64,000 nucleotides of DNA from Mallotus nudiflorus (lineage: Eukaryota > Streptophyta > Magnoliopsida > Malpighiales > Euphorbiaceae). The notes beneath the pieces are model-generated. The model was not told the origin of the DNA and made no database searches. It saw only the letters and a program-made list of their open reading frames with translations. Numbering within the stretch: position 1 is the first letter of the stretch; every line of letters begins with the position of its first letter. The stretch lies in NCBI GenBank assembly GCA_947683625.1, contig CANTUR010000166.1, positions 1,891,001 through 1,955,000 on the forward strand, read 5' to 3'. A program made the position numbers and the translations under genes. Positions 38,200-51,639 of this stretch are shown here, piece after piece.

Positions 38200-39800
38200 C
38201 AGTCTCCTAAGTGTGCTATTGGGATTTGCTTCGAACGCAATTGACAAACTTGATAGTCCACTATTGCAATTGACTCTTCCTCATATGTTAGGTCTTTGTT
38301 CACTTTTACACTCTCAGGCTGCAACACGTGTTAAGGGTCTAAAATATACTTCCTTGGTATTGAAATATGGAGCACTGGAACCACTTGAGACAGATTTGAA
38401 GGCAAAGCCAATCGATATGCAACCATGCCTACTCTTTTTAGAATCTTGAATGGTCTAATATACCTCAGTGCTTTCTTGCTAAACCTCATCACACTTTCAT
38501 CAGAGACACCTTTAGAAACACACAATCTCTAACCTGAAACTCCACATCTTTGTGCTTCGGATCCGCATAACTCTTATGTCTGCTAGCTGCGGTCTCTAAT
38601 TTCCTTTTGATCACAGTAACCTTCTCCATTGCATCCTGAATAATCTCAGGTCCAACCAACACTCTTTCTCCAATCTCATCCCAACACAAAGGAGATTTAC
38701 ACTTCCTTCCATATAAAGCCTCATACGGTGCCATCTCAATAATGCTATGGTAGCTATTATTATAAGCAAACTCTACCAATGGTAGATGATCATCCCAACT
38801 ACCTCTAAGATCCAATACACACATCTTTAAGATATCCTCAAGTATTTAGATCGTCCTCTCAAATTGACCATCTGTCTGAGGATGAAAAGCAGTATTGAAT
38901 CAAGCCTAGTGCCCATTGCTTCCTACAACTTCTGCTAAAATTGAGAAGTAAACATTGAACCTCTATTAGATGCAATGGAAACAAGCACTCCATGAAGGCA
39001 CACAACATACTTAACATACAACCAACTTAGCTATAAAATAAGTGGCTTAAACTTACAAGAAGTGAGTTAATTTGGTTAACCTATCCATAATCACCTAGAT
39101 GGAATCTTATCCATCCTTTAAATAAGGTAACCCTACTATAAAATTTGTAGTAATTCTCTCCCACTTCCACTTAGGAATAGGAAGAGGTTGAAGCTTCCCA
39201 AAAGGCTTTTAATGCTCAGTTTTCACCTGTTGACATGTTAAGTACTTAAAAACATAATCAACTACATCCTTCTTCAATCCACCCCACTAGTATAAATCTT
39301 GAATGTTGTGGTACATCTTAGTGACACTTGGGTGTACACTATAAGCTATGGAATGCGCTTCTTCAAGGATCTCTTCTCTTAAATTTTTCTCATCAGGAAT
39401 GCATAATCTACCATTAATCCACAAAACACCTTTATCATCAAGTGTAAAATCAGTGAACTTCCTTGCATAAACATTCTCCTTAAGCTCTGCTAGAATATGA
39501 TCTCAGCCTTGAGCTGCCTTAATCCTATCTCTCAACACTGATCTGACTCTGAACTGAGCTAGAAGTCCACCTAATATACTAATCTTTATCATCAAACTTT
39601 GATCCACTAACTGGTGCAACTCTTGGATCAAAGTTCTCCTCTCCACACTAATGTGAGCAAGGCTACCTGAGGACTTCCTATTCAAGGCATTTACTACCAC
39701 ATTAGTCTTGCCTAAATGATAAAGAATATCATAGTCATAAATCCTTCAGGAGTTCTAACCATCTCCTCTGCCTCAAGTTTAGGTTTCTTTGATGGAAAAT
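38200..39800 (-). pseudogene. Gypsy integrase region, degraded
   Basis: On the minus strand, 38489-38824 encodes the end of the integrase core and its linker: SWDDHLPLVEFAYNNSYHS, MAPYEALYGRKCKSPLCWDE and RHKSYADPKH, all typical of Ty3/gypsy. 38331-38525 continues with IRPFKILKRVGMVAYRLALP, the C-terminal domain that precedes a chromo-like region. 39503-39700 holds the RNase H/integrase junction (NALNRKSSGSLAHISVE). The zinc-binding end lies near 39190-39330. Frameshifts and stops separate the pieces. Confidence 0.8.
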
Positions 39801-40830
39801 GTACTTTAGGCTCTTGTGATATGTGAAAATCTCACAAGTCTCCCCGTACAAATAATGTCTCTAAATCTTGAGAGCAAAGATCACTACAACCATCTCTAGG
39901 TCGTGAGTAGGATAATTCTATTCATGCTTTTTCAACTGCTTGAAAGTATAAGCTATTACCTTACCATTCTGCATCAACAAACAACCTAGGCCAACTTTGG
40001 AGGCATCACAATACACAATGAACTTGTTTACTCCATTAGGTAAGGTCAAAACTGGAGTTGTGGTCAACTTCTCTTTCAGTAATTGAAAACTGTTCTCACA
40101 AGCATCTGACCATATAAACTTCACATTCTTTTAAGTTAGGCAAGTTATATGAGCTATAATTCTAAAAAAATCATACACAAATCTCATATAATACCCAACC
40201 AAACCCAGAAAACTTTTAATCTTTATGACTGATGTCGGTTTGGGCCACTCAGACACTACCTTAATCTTTTATGGATCAACTTGAATACCTTCTTTAGACA
40301 CCACGTGTCTAAGGAATGCAACACTCTTTAACCAAAAATCACATTTTGAGAATTTAGCATAAAGTTGATGTTCTCTCAGTGTCTGCAGTACTATCCTCAA
40401 GTGATATATGTGTTCCTCGATACTCTTCAAATACACTAGTATATCATCAATGAAGACTACCATAAACTGATTCATAAATGGTCTGAATATCCTATTCATT
40501 AGATCTATGAAAGCAGCTGGTACATTAGTTAACCCAAAGGACATTACTAGAAGCTTATAGTGACTATATCGAGTACAGAATACTATTTTAGGAACATTGG
40601 CTTCACTAATCCGTAATTGATGACCTGACCTCAAGTCAACCTTGGAAAAGAACTGTGCACCCTGAAGTTGATTAAATAGATCTCATTTATCCTTGGAAAA
40701 GGATACTTGTTATTCACTGTCACCTTATTTAGCTCTCTATAATTAATGCACAGTCTTAGTGTACCATCCTTATTCTTCACAAATAGGAGTGGTGCACCTT
40801 AAGGAGAAACACTGGGTCTAATGAAATTCT
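39801..40830 (-). pseudogene. Gypsy reverse transcriptase and RNase H, degraded
   Basis: 40269-40634 (minus) encodes RT: SGHQLRISEANVPKIVFCTR, LVMSFGLTNVPAAFIDLMN, the catalytic VVFIDDILVY and LREHQLYAKFSKCDFWL. The usual GYHQ has lost its Tyr. 39918-40124 encodes the RT connection and start of RNase H: SFQLLKEKLTTTPVLTLP and YCDASKVGLGCLLMQNGKVIAY. The two segments are separated by frame breaks, so no active enzyme is made. Confidence 0.85.
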
Positions 40831-40843
40831 TATCCAATAAGTC

Positions 40844-41470
40844 TTACAACTGCTCCTTTAATTCCCTTAACTCTGTAGGAGCCATTTTATAGGGTAGCAT
40901 CAAAATAGGAGTTGTACTTGGGACCATATCTATACAAAATTCGATCTCTTTGTGAGGTGGTAAACTTAGTAACTCCTTAGAAAAAATTTCAGGAAACTCA
41001 TAAGCTACTAAAGCATTTGTGAGAGACAACTTCTCCACTGAAATATCCTTGATAAGTGCCAAGTATCCTTGATAGCCTTTCCTTAGCATCTTTTTAGCCA
41101 TGATAACGGAAATAAGATTTTGAGGTACATAACTCTTATCAACCACAAACTTAAACTCTTTTTCATTCAAAATTCTGAAAATTACCTCTTTACTTCGACA
41201 ATCTACAATGGCATAGTGCTGAGATAACCAATCTATACCAAGGATCAAATCAAACTCCATCACATCCAACAACACCAATTCCACTGACAATTCTTTACCT
41301 CTCACTAACACTAGACAACCAGAAAGAACAACATCGGTGTTTAACAAATCGCTTAGAGGAGTAGTGACAGATAAAGTAAATGCCATCCTCGAAGCTTACC
41401 AACATGGCTTCGAAGAAAAAATAGGTGACACAAAAGAATGTGTGGCACCCAGATCAATAAAAACTATAGC
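40844..41470 (-). pseudogene. Gypsy aspartic protease and linker to RT
   Basis: The 180-codon minus-strand frame at 40844-41386 contains VMEFDLILGIDWLSQHYAIV, the conserved region downstream of the protease active site. It ends with the pre-RT linker LPPHKEIEFCIDMVP. The active-site stretch lies just upstream at about 41430-41465 and reads FIDLGATHSFVS, where the family normally has D-S/T-G-A, so Ser/Thr has become Leu. Confidence 0.75.
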
Positions 41471-42990
41471 ATCCAAGTAATAGACTGGAAGTATACCTGT
41501 AATAATGGCATTGAATGCCTGAGTATGCTACTGGGTGAGGGTGAAAACTCTAGCTTGACCTTGACCTCCCTGCTGGCTAGTGGAAGCTTGACCAAAACCC
41601 TTGGCACCTCCTCTACTACCTCTGCCATGCCCCTGCTAGTCAACAAGCTATGTCATACTGGGATACCTAGTTGGAGGCAAATGATAAGAAATTGGAGTTG
41701 AACTAGCGATGGCTACTGCGAAACTATTGTTGATATCCAGAATATAGACACATTCTAGAAAAATGCCCCATCTGTCTGTATCAAAATAAGCTCTAGGAGT
41801 CATGTAGCACAGTCCCTGATGGACTCTCCCACACATCTGACAGCCATTGGCTGTTAATCCTGTGCTGCTATAACTCGAACTTTGACCACTGCTACTACTA
41901 ATAGCTCCAGAACCAAATCTAATGGGTCTATGCAGTCCTTTATGGCCATGCCTGTTACTCCTATGAACTCTCTGCTGAGGTCTTTAGCTCTGCTGATAAG
42001 ATCCTCTTTGATGACTACTAGAGCTAATTTGAAATGTATGGAATGGTGTGCTCTGAAATCCTCCTGATAGAATACCTCCCAGTTGATAATAATCAAGCAT
42101 AACTCCCTGCTTGACCAATCTGAGCTTTATCTCCTTAGCCAACTCTATCACCGACTCAAGAGTAAAGCCTGTAGTAGGCATCCTAGCAAATGTAGAACCC
42201 AATCCAGTAATGTACATTATAACTATAAAGTACTGATCTTGCATTAGGTCCTCTGTATATTAACTCGGTATGAGGAGCTCTCTGGTGTAGTCCTCTACTA
42301 ATCTGTCACCTCTAGTAATGCTTATCAGTTGAAGTCTGTAACTCATCTGCATAGACTTTGGATAAAAATGCCTCATAAATCTCTTTCGGAATTGAGCCTA
42401 GGTGAGTGTAGTCATATGCGGCTGGATGACCTGAACTAACCAATCTAAGGCTGGTCCCTCAACAGAAAACTCGATTATCATGATCCTCTAATAGTCGGTA
42501 TGAGCGATCTGAGTCCTTATTTCAATGGCGTGCAAAAAATCTAGAAGGTCTGACATCTTGTTGAATGATATCCTGCCAACTCTGGCGTAAAATAATGCTA
42601 CCTTAGGGTTAGACATACCCTGCTGATAAATAAGCTGCATCTGTGGTGCAACTTGAGGTATAACAACTTCCTCATACTCCTGCTCTATGGGTTCCTCATC
42701 CTATAGCTCTTTTTGCCTACGGTGATTTACTGCTCCTTGAGGTCTACCTCTACCTTTGCCTCTGTGCCTGGTTGGTGGCTTTAGAGGTAAAACCTCATCT
42801 TGAAAGAACTTATAATCCTTGGCCTCAACAATCGATGGAGTGACACGTGCTTGCCTCCTTATTCTGAAAAGATAAAAACCAGTAAGACTCAGACAAAATA
42901 GACAATAAATAGACACCTTAACGGTTATGCAAAAAACTAAATCAAAGAAAACTTATTGAAGACATAATCGAACCTAATTTACTGTAGTAT
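41471..42990 (-). pseudogene. Gypsy gag with zinc-knuckle remnant, degraded
   Basis: On the minus strand near 41740-41840 the peptide CQMCGRVHQGLCYM begins a gag zinc knuckle of the type C-x2-C-G-x2-H-x-G-x-C. The second half, normally CFxCGxxGH, is degraded (YFDTDRWGIFLEC). Upstream pieces at 41984-42244 and 42701-42916 are gag fragments. No continuous frame is left. Confidence 0.65.
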
Positions 42991-43042
42991 TTTTAAAGAA
43001 AATACAACTTTGAAAACTTAAGTCCACAACACTAATAACCTA

Positions 43043-43055
43043 GGCTCTGATACCA
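43043..43055 (-). promoter_or_regulatory. Primer-binding site, initiator tRNA-Met (perfect)
   Basis: The minus strand reads tggtatcagagcc, 4 nt inside the 5' LTR. It is complementary to the acceptor end of plant initiator tRNA-Met and is the usual primer of Ty3/gypsy and many Copia elements. Confidence 0.9.
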
Positions 43056-43059
43056 ACTT

Positions 43060-45264
43060 TCTCACGACCCAGTCTGGGGAGTCATGATCGGTGCTAAAGA
43101 ACGAGAATTCTTTCAAATTCAGAACCTATAACAAGCCTTAAAAAAATAAAAACACATGCAATAATAATATAAAAATACATTAGAACTAAAACTTTATTTA
43201 ATAAAAGAATAAATCTTTATATCGTACATAATAAAAATATTTCATACAAGATTTGGATACAAAATCTCAAACCCAAAACAACACACTTCTATCATAATAA
43301 CATTACTACTGTAGTTTTTAGAATACAAATAAGAGTTCAGATATAAAATTTACATAATCTAGCTGGGGCTGAGAAAGACCGGCGTATAGTACTACAGGGG
43401 AGGTATGAAGAAGAAGAAGATCCTATAAAAAAATATTGAGGAGAGTCAGACCTCACTGAGTGAATTATTATAATATATATACATGCAACCTAAAGTCATA
43501 TACAGTCAAGTATCAATATAATAATATAAATATACATGCATTTCACACAGATGTTAAAATCCATATTTATATAATAGTCAATGTAGAAAAATTTATTTGA
43601 GTGAAGGATCAAAGTAGAACCCTAAAATATCTACAACCTTGATCAATAAATCTCATTAGCCAATAGGCTTACTTAATTCCAAAATAATTATCTTTTCCAT
43701 TTTTGGATAGTAGACTGGCCCCGAGACATTAAATCAATCGAGCTCCCGCAGTCTCATTATCAGTGTGATTGCCCCTAAGACACTAGGTTAACCGAGCTCT
43801 CAAAATCACACTACTCTCTCACTAAAATTCTCAATAATTGAATAATCAAGTTTCACATCAAATGATTTCATAATCTCAACCCTAAAATCTAATGCATTGG
43901 TATGCACACAGTCCTAATGCAGCCACTAGGTAGCATGTTCTACTGATATCCTTCAAATAAATCGTGTAAAGGTTGGAAATAATAAAATGCATAATTTAAA
44001 CATAATGACATCCATTTTAAAAGAATATACCAATTATATACCGAACATATACAAATCATATACTGGAAATATACCAATAATGTACCAAAAATACATAGAG
44101 TATATACTAAAAATATACCAAATATATACTAAGAATATACCAAATATATTTGTCACATATATACCAAAATATACCGAAAGTATATCAAATATATACATAA
44201 TCATTTGGTAAATAATTCATGATCAAATATATTATGAAAATATGGATGCTCATAATTATGTATCCTACATGCAATGCATATATAAAATAATGACTCAGAG
44301 TTTTGCGCTCCTCTAAACAGACTTAATTGGCTTGATCCGATAGGCCTCAGTCTTGATGCAACTATAGAAAATAAGTGAATAATCATATATTAGAATTGAA
44401 CACCTAATTTTATACTTTTAGAAATTCTAAATAGTGACTCGATTTAGGACATGACTCAACCACAAAACCAAAAACTCAGGATTGACCCAATGTCACATTT
44501 TTACGAGAATTCTATCAAAAATTTGGCAGAGTCTTTTCTGTAAAACAGACGTCTCTCTAGTGAAATTAGAGTTGATCTTGCAAGTAAACACAAAAGCACA
44601 ACGTCTTGGGATGGGCCCTCGAACTTTGCAATTTGCCCAACCAAGAATCAAAATACCCAACAATCAATAATTTAATAATAATATTTAAAATCCATAAAAC
44701 TCAATAAAATACCTCAATTCAAATTATTTAAATAATAAATACCTTAAAGCTAATTATTTTCAAATTAGTTAATAAATCTCAAATAAATTATATAATATTA
44801 ATAAAAATTCATTTTTCAATTATTTGAAATTAAATAGTAAAATTCACAAATAATTATTTAAATAGTTCAAATATGTAATAAAAATAGTTAAAAATTCATT
44901 TAATCACAAAAACAATAAATACAATTATTATTTTAATATATTTCCGTAAATTATTATTAATTAGTTAAAAATAGTAATTAATTATTAAAAATTATTTTAA
45001 TACTATTTATTATTCCAAAATTATTCAAAACATACTAATTAATAATAATTTCAATTAAAGCACCAAATTTACTAATTTATATTAATTTTTCACATAAACT
45101 TTCAAAAATTTGTAATAAATAATCGGATCATAATTTTCATATATTTCCTTCACAAACTATACTCCAAATAGTCAAAATAGTTTATTAAAAATATAAAGAT
45201 TTTCTAGCGAGGGTCACCGGAACAATGACTCGCTAGAAAACTCAAAACACCAAAAATCAAAATA

Positions 45265-45335
<71 letters not shown>

Positions 45336-46128
45336 AATAGCTTAAGCTATATATAACAACATTTGTAAAGACATTAAGCATGGATCACAGAAAATCAAGC
45401 TAAAAAAAATAAAAAAACTAAAGTTGACCTAAACTAAAACTTGAAGAAAACTCAAAATTTGGTCATCCTAAGCTTGAACCAAACCGAAAGCAAGCTTTTC
45501 CAGACTAAGAAGATTCAATTAAGCCTAGAAACTTAAGCTGGAACCGTCGAAATTTTCATCGGTGTCGAGTTGAAACTACTGTTGTTATTGTTTCTCGCCT
45601 TAAATAGAGGAGGAAAAGGGCTCTGTCGATGATAGTAGGGAGAAAGAAGAGGGAGGAGGTGATGGTGAAGCTCGGTGGTGGCAGTTCTGTTAAAAATGCA
45701 GAAGGGAGAAGAAAAGGAAGGAGAAGGGAGAGAGAAAAGAAGAGGAGGGAAGGAAAAATGGAGGGAAAAGGGAAAATAATTGGTTTATATATAAATATAT
45801 ATTTTTTTATTAAAATAGGAAAAGAAAAAATACCCACACATACATATAATAATAATAATAACAACAACAACAACAACAATAATAACAATAATATTTTTAA
45901 ATAATAATCACTCCCAAATAAATTCCTCTACAAATAAAATATATAAAATAAAATAAATTAATACTATTCACAACAATAACAATAATAATATTAATAAATA
46001 AATAAATAATCATATACATACTAAAATTAAATTACACATAATAATTATAATACATAAAAATTTAAAATATTATTAAAACTACATATCCCAAAATAAATTT
46101 TAATAATTTAAAATATTAGATTATAACA
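43060..46128 (-). repeat. 5' LTR of the gypsy element (3069 bp, subfamily C)
   Basis: It starts tctcacgaccc (canonical tgtcacg) and ends agattataaca on the plus strand. It shares the repeated gagctc blocks (43710-43800), the TCACTGAGTGAATTATTATAAT block near 43450 and a mutated hairpin near 43914. It also has a 66-bp TA run and a purine-rich patch. Confidence 0.82.
45268..45333. repeat. (TA)n microsatellite, about 66 bp
   Basis: The longest perfect ta run in the window, inside the subfamily C LTR. It lies next to the point where the partner LTR is truncated. Confidence 0.9.
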
Positions 46129-46130
46129 GA

Positions 46131-47160
46131 TGTAGGCATCTCAAGCTTTTTGAATTGAGCTTACTTGTCAAAATCCGAGCTCATTTGGATATGCAAATCT
46201 TCAGTCGAAGTCAACATATGGAGCTTTCATTTCAAGTTGCATAGGTGTTAGTATTTCAATAATATTTTGAGCTACATATGTTAAATTGAGGTGATTCAAA
46301 GTTTTACAGAAAGATAAGACAATTATCTACAACTTTTATGAAGAAAGTTTAGGCTGATTTGATTGTCTTTAGTCTCATTCATGAGCATCTCATGAGTCAG
46401 TCATAACCTATCCCCTTTTAGTGATTATTTTGAGCAAAGGGATAGTGCTGCTCACGAGCTAGAGTCATAAGCACTATTCACTCATGAGGTAGTACTGACA
46501 GCTCCAAATGAATATATTTGAATGCAACGACTATTATTTTTGCTCCTCACGAGCACTGTTCACCCGTGAGCGGCGTTCTGATAGAATAAAGTCCAAGATT
46601 GATTCAAAATCAAATATAGACATTGGAAATTTTTTGATACATCCAACAACTATCTTGTTGAGTGTTTGTCTATATAAACACTCCTTTGAGTTCAATTGAA
46701 AGGTTATGAAACTTGTTTACCATTCATTCTTTCTTCAGCATTCAATTGAGCTCTCAAATTCTCTAAAAATAATTCTTTATTTATAAAACTCTTGTAAGAG
46801 TTGGTTGTGTATTAAAAATAGAATTTCTCTTTATCTTAAATCTTGGGATAGATTAGAAGGGAAGTGAGATTTATTTCTAAAGGAATTAGTTTAAGTGTTA
46901 TCCATTAAAACACTTGGGATTTGGTTTTTAAGTAAGCCTTGAAAACTTAAGTTGTAAGGTTGTAAGAGTGAGCCATAAAACTCTTGTGCAATCTCAATCT
47001 TGTGAATAAGATTGCATGTGATTGAAAATCCTAACTTGGGGATAAGTTAAGTGGAGACATATGATTGTTATTGAATTCGAACTCCTTAAGTTTTTATGTT
47101 CTTCATTCTTCCTTCTCAACTTCCCTTCAATTCTTGCAAAGAATTCTTTTAAATTTCTCA
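46131..47160 (+). mobile_element. Possible fragment of another LTR (Copia-like)
   Basis: It begins tgtaggcatc directly after the gypsy LTR. At 46670 it has a TATA-like tctatataaacactc followed by an A/T-rich leader with repeated phrases about taagttgtaaggttgtaag and ggggataagttaagtgg. These resemble the R/U5 part of plant Copia LTRs from memory. No primer site or coding region was found, so it may equally be part of the LARD-like interior. Confidence 0.3.
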
Positions 47161-50100
47161 TTTTTAATTGATATTCTTATTCATTCCCCTTTAGGACTCT
47201 TTTTAGCTGTAGATGTTTGATTTTTTGAGCATTTGTTCTTGGTAATATTTTCATAAAAAAAAGGATGTTATGATCCTAATAGTGAGTCTGTGCCCTTTTA
47301 ATCAGAGCTCCATAATATGGTATAGTAATTTAGTGAGGATTTTTTGAAATGTTCAAAGGTAGGTTTTGAAGGACTAAAATTTTAGGCTTGCCCAATCCAA
47401 GTCATGAGATGAGCATTATAGTTTGGGCAAAAGGCCAAGGTTGCCCTTATTCTTGAATAAAGGGTAGCGTGTGATGCTGGCTATGATGTTTTGGATTTGT
47501 GCTTTGAGTTATACGACTATGTAGGGGGTATACTTGCCTCTATTTTAGTCTCTCTCTTGCTAAACATTCTTTGAAATTTCATGAACAAGGATATGCTATA
47601 GAGTAGGATTTATCTAAGTATTGTTGGATACAGCTTTGAGCGGAAGCCACCAATTGTTGTCTGAGCTTGTTGGCCTTAATGTTGCTTGGCAATGTGCCTA
47701 ATGTCTTTTGAAAATTTTTTCATGTTGATGCTAAGTGAGATGACCAAAATATCTGATTGCTAGGACCGATTGTTGTTTTAAAGTAGCATTTTCATATGTA
47801 ATGATAGATAAAAGGACAATAATTTTGGGACCATATAATCGATCTCATTTGATGGTCAATCCTTGTGTAATAAATATAACAATGTGATTAATATATGTTT
47901 TGTATAGATAATAATCATGTATTCATGGATGAATATTTGCATATAGATGCGTAAGTGTACTTGTGTGACTCACTATAAATATTTATATAAGAATAAATAA
48001 GATATAAAAATAAATAATTAAAAAATGAATGTTTGAGAAAGAATTCTTATCTGTGGTGGTAGTGTTGTTGTCCTACCTTTTAAAGTAATGAATATGTATA
48101 TTCATTGAAATTGGCTAGTTGTTGTGGAGTATTTGAAGGTCTCTTCATAATATGTGTTGTTGATGTAATTTGACTGTCCAAGAACATCTATGTTATTGTC
48201 TGAGTTTTGAATATATTATACTCATTGGCACCTTGTACTATTTTAATTTAATTATTCGAGAGAAGTCTTGAAAGTCCTTTACTAGCTTCCTAGACCATTT
48301 TACTTGATTAACTAGGATTTGTCACTCGTTGGAGTTTGGATGCCCATGAAGTCGATATCCGTCAATAATAAAATGAAAATAACTTAGACTCAGGCGTCTA
48401 GAATTTAAAAAATTAAGAATCAAACCTTAATGTCTGATTGTCATTAAGTTTTGGATGCTTGGATCTTCGATATTCAATGCTTGAGGCTTGCTTGGATATC
48501 CATGCTTATGATAATATAGACTTAAATGTTCATGAGTTGATAGGTTTTAATACTGTGATTTAAACTCTGTATGCTTAGACTTGGATGCTCGAATTTTTGA
48601 ATGCTCAGTCTTGGATGCTCAAATTTTTGGATGCTCTATCTCGGATGCCCGGTTATCTCTATACTTTGATGCTTTGGAGCCCTTTGCTTGGAACTCAATG
48701 GATATTTGTAAAAGCAGATATTCAACATTTGATTCTTTGAGCTCCATCTATCATTTAAGATTTGACTTCGTCTATATATCTTTATTAACTTTCAATCTTT
48801 TTTTTGGTACCTCTTATAACTATTGGTACTTCTTGTATCTTGAACGTTGTAAGAAATTAGAACTATAAATGATAAATCCAATTTTTGAATAGAGCTAAGT
48901 ACCTAAGTACTTGTTTCAGGTGTTCAACAGTCTTCACATTTTGACGCTTGGAAGCTCAGTGCTTTGAAACTCAATAATCAGAAGCTCGGTGCTCTGAAGC
49001 TTAGTTTTTGTCCAAGTACCAATCTCAGATAAGGCGTTTCATTTTATTGTCTTCGTCAATTCTCGGATGTAGGGTGGTGCACAGTTGCCTATTGTATAAG
49101 CCTCATAGCTTCTGAGTTGTCTTAAGGTTGACAATTCGAGCCTCTCTCATCCCATTATTCATTTTTTCAATAGAGACCAATGAAAATTTTAGATGAGTTT
49201 GTAAAAAGTTCCTCAACTAATTTGTTATTGCTTTATGAATTAAAATTGAATGATCAGGATACTGCAGATTCTCTAGGTTTTTTGTAATGGTTGTCAGCTC
49301 TAGTGGATGCTCATGAAGCGGATGTCCGACCCTTCGTAATAGCTCATTTAAAGTTGGTGTATGAATTTTCGAAGCTTAATAATAAAGATTAGGATTTTAG
49401 CTAACAAGTCCGGTGCTTATTTCAATAAAACGTACTGATTCAGGCCCACTTGTCTGATTATCTTTGAGCTTCGGTGGTCAATGCTTCGGTGCTTGAATTT
49501 TGGCTTTTGATCTAAAGGTTATTCTCTTTAAAGTTCCTTCCCTTCGCTGGCTTCATCGACTCTTAGCGCATCATTTATATACTGTAAATAACTTTTATAA
49601 TTGGAGTTCTTCTAGAGTCGAACTCAGTCAAGATGCATGCATGGAATTTGGTTAACTCAGTCTTGACCGCACTTGACTTAGACATGAAGTCTCCTTATTT
49701 TGAATGAGCTAAAAATCTTTAACTATGGGCTAATAAGATAATCAAAATCTTCAATCGAGGTTTGATGAGAACCTCTTAGCTTTGGATCTAAGATCCAGAT
49801 TTGAATGCTTGACTATCTCTATGCATCAAGACTCAGTAGTGGATGGATGCTTCTAATTTGAGAACCATTCTCTATATTTTTTAGAATACTTAAACTAAGA
49901 AAATTTTTTATTCCTCATGTTACTGCCATGATTCGTTCCTTGATTTTTTTATCGTTTCTAGTTCTCGGATCAAATATAGTATTGATTTTGATAAAGAAGA
50001 ATTCAAGGAATCATGCCAGAGTAAGAATGTATATAAATGTGGCTTAGGGCCTAAAACTAGGCCTACCTGACTTGTTTCACTCCTTGTGAGCGAAATATGA

Positions 50101-51342
50101 AAACTCTTTTGATGTTGATTTGATATTTCATCTATTTTTCTGTTTGAAGAATAACATGCTTTGCTCTTACGAGATGATATTGATCTGATTCTTTCTAAAG
50201 TGATGCATGCCTTCTAGGATTTCTGTAATCAAAACATGCACAAGCCTCAATTGATGGAAACTTAGTAAAGTACATCAAAAGATGTTACTGCTTCATGCTA
50301 ACTTTGGCTCCGAGCTTCTCATCTTGTGTAATTAGCAGCTTGCAACACTCCAAAACCCATCGAACAAATAGGTGCTTTGACTTACTACATCTCCCAAAAC
50401 ATAATGCTTCTCTCTTCAAATAGTTAGCTTCCATGAAAGTGTTCTTATTGAAGAGCTACTTCAAGTATCTCTAATCAGAGTGTGTTATCGGGTATTACTA
50501 TTCTCGGTACTTCTAAGCTTACTGTAGCTTTGGTTTTATTAGATTGAGGTTGAGTCTATATCTCACTAAGTTTCAAAAATAAGCCAAGATCGTGTTATGA
50601 ATAGTTGGATCAACTTCTGTGAGATTTGTATTATAAGAAGGGATCAACCTCCATATAGTATCTTGAATGTTTAAGACCCATGTGAAATAGATAACCTTGA
50701 GCATTTTAGATCTCTATATCCTCTTTTGGTGTACTGCTCGTCATATTGGGGGATAAACTTATGTAGGATTAAGAAAGTGTCTGTATGATGAAGTTATTGA
50801 AACCAATTACTTTATCTTATGTAGTGTTTGTATGATGAAGTTGGTTTTTATGGGCTTTAATGCTTTGATGCTCAATCATAAGGGTTTGGTGCTGAATAAA
50901 TAATGGCAAGGGGATGAAGTTCCTTTTCCATAAATTTAAGCTTCTAATTTATTTATTTATTTAGTGTGGCTTTCCTATTTTTACTCCTTACAATGTGATT
51001 CTAAGTATAACTTTTGATTAACAAATCTAAGCAAAAATATTTGGTGACCATGGTTGGAGCAGGACAAAATTTACTTCTCTCATAATATTTTTGATTTGAG
51101 ACATTGAAGGCATCCCAACCTGTGTCCATGTGATGAATGGAACCTTTCTTGTCTTTTACAAAGTTATCTTCTTTAGAACTCAGTTTGTCATGTGTGGATT
51201 GCCTTTAAAGATCCATCGTCCAAAACATACATGTTTGAGTTAACGAGGCAAGGTTTCTAGTAAGTAATGATAATTCAGAATTGAATTCGATTTTGCCTAA
51301 CTCTTGAACAAGACGAGCTAGTTTTCCACAGACGGCGCTACT
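47161..51342 (+). mobile_element. Interior of the LARD-like element, right part, non-coding
   Basis: No frame carries a recognisable domain. It contains many short diverged repetitions built on gatgctcgg, ggaagctcagtgctttga and similar phrases (48440-49020, 49460-49500). The right end cacagacggcgcta adjoins the LTR at 51343. Confidence 0.55.
48570..48652 (+). repeat. Imperfect tandem repeat, ~27-bp unit
   Basis: Three units of the form cttggatgctcraatttttg plus ratgctc. They produce the repetitive peptide DARIFECSVLDAQIFGCSISDAR in one frame, which I take to be non-coding. Confidence 0.65.
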
Positions 51343-51639
51343 TGATAACTCTAAATTGATACTTTGCTTGTGGAACTTGCATTGACGAGGAGTACGGGTA
51401 AAAGGGCGGGGTTTCCCCCATAAACACTCCGAAGCTTAAGTCAGTATTTGTACAAAGAAAAAATATAATAAAGAACATAGGCATGATGGAATAGAGAATT
51501 AAGGATGATTGTTTGTATGATGAGGTAATGGCTTAATGATGTGATGATGTTGAATGATGAGAATAGGGAGATGAATGAATATGAAAATGAGAATAAATAA
51601 CATGAGATGTCATGAGATATGTTTATAGGGAAAGGTATT
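51343..51639 (+). repeat. Right LTR of the LARD-like element, first part
   Basis: It aligns with 33054-33325 (aactctaaattgata, cttaagtcagtat, aggatgattgtttgtatgat) and is interrupted by the solo LTR at 51640. Confidence 0.8.
51635..51639. repeat. Target-site duplication (left), gtatt
   Basis: gtatt before the solo LTR is repeated exactly at 55104-55108. Confidence 0.85.

Larger units (their letters stand above)
37274..46128 (-). mobile_element. Ty3/gypsy retrotransposon with truncated left LTR (subfamily C)
   Basis: The interior at 38092-43059 carries gag-pol on the minus strand, between a full right LTR (43060-46128) and a left LTR of which only about 0.8 kb remains (about 37300-38091). 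The primer site at 43043-43055 is a perfect tggtatcagagcc. Coding parts in order on the minus strand are gag with a zinc-knuckle remnant, protease, RT, RNase H, integrase and its C-terminal domain. Frames are interrupted, so the copy is dead. The outer two thirds of the left LTR is absent, and its target-site duplication cannot be checked. Confidence 0.85.

Noticed and set aside
45556..45904. Poly-Leu and poly-Asn frames on opposite strands
   Set aside because: They are translations of an aat/aac microsatellite in an LTR.
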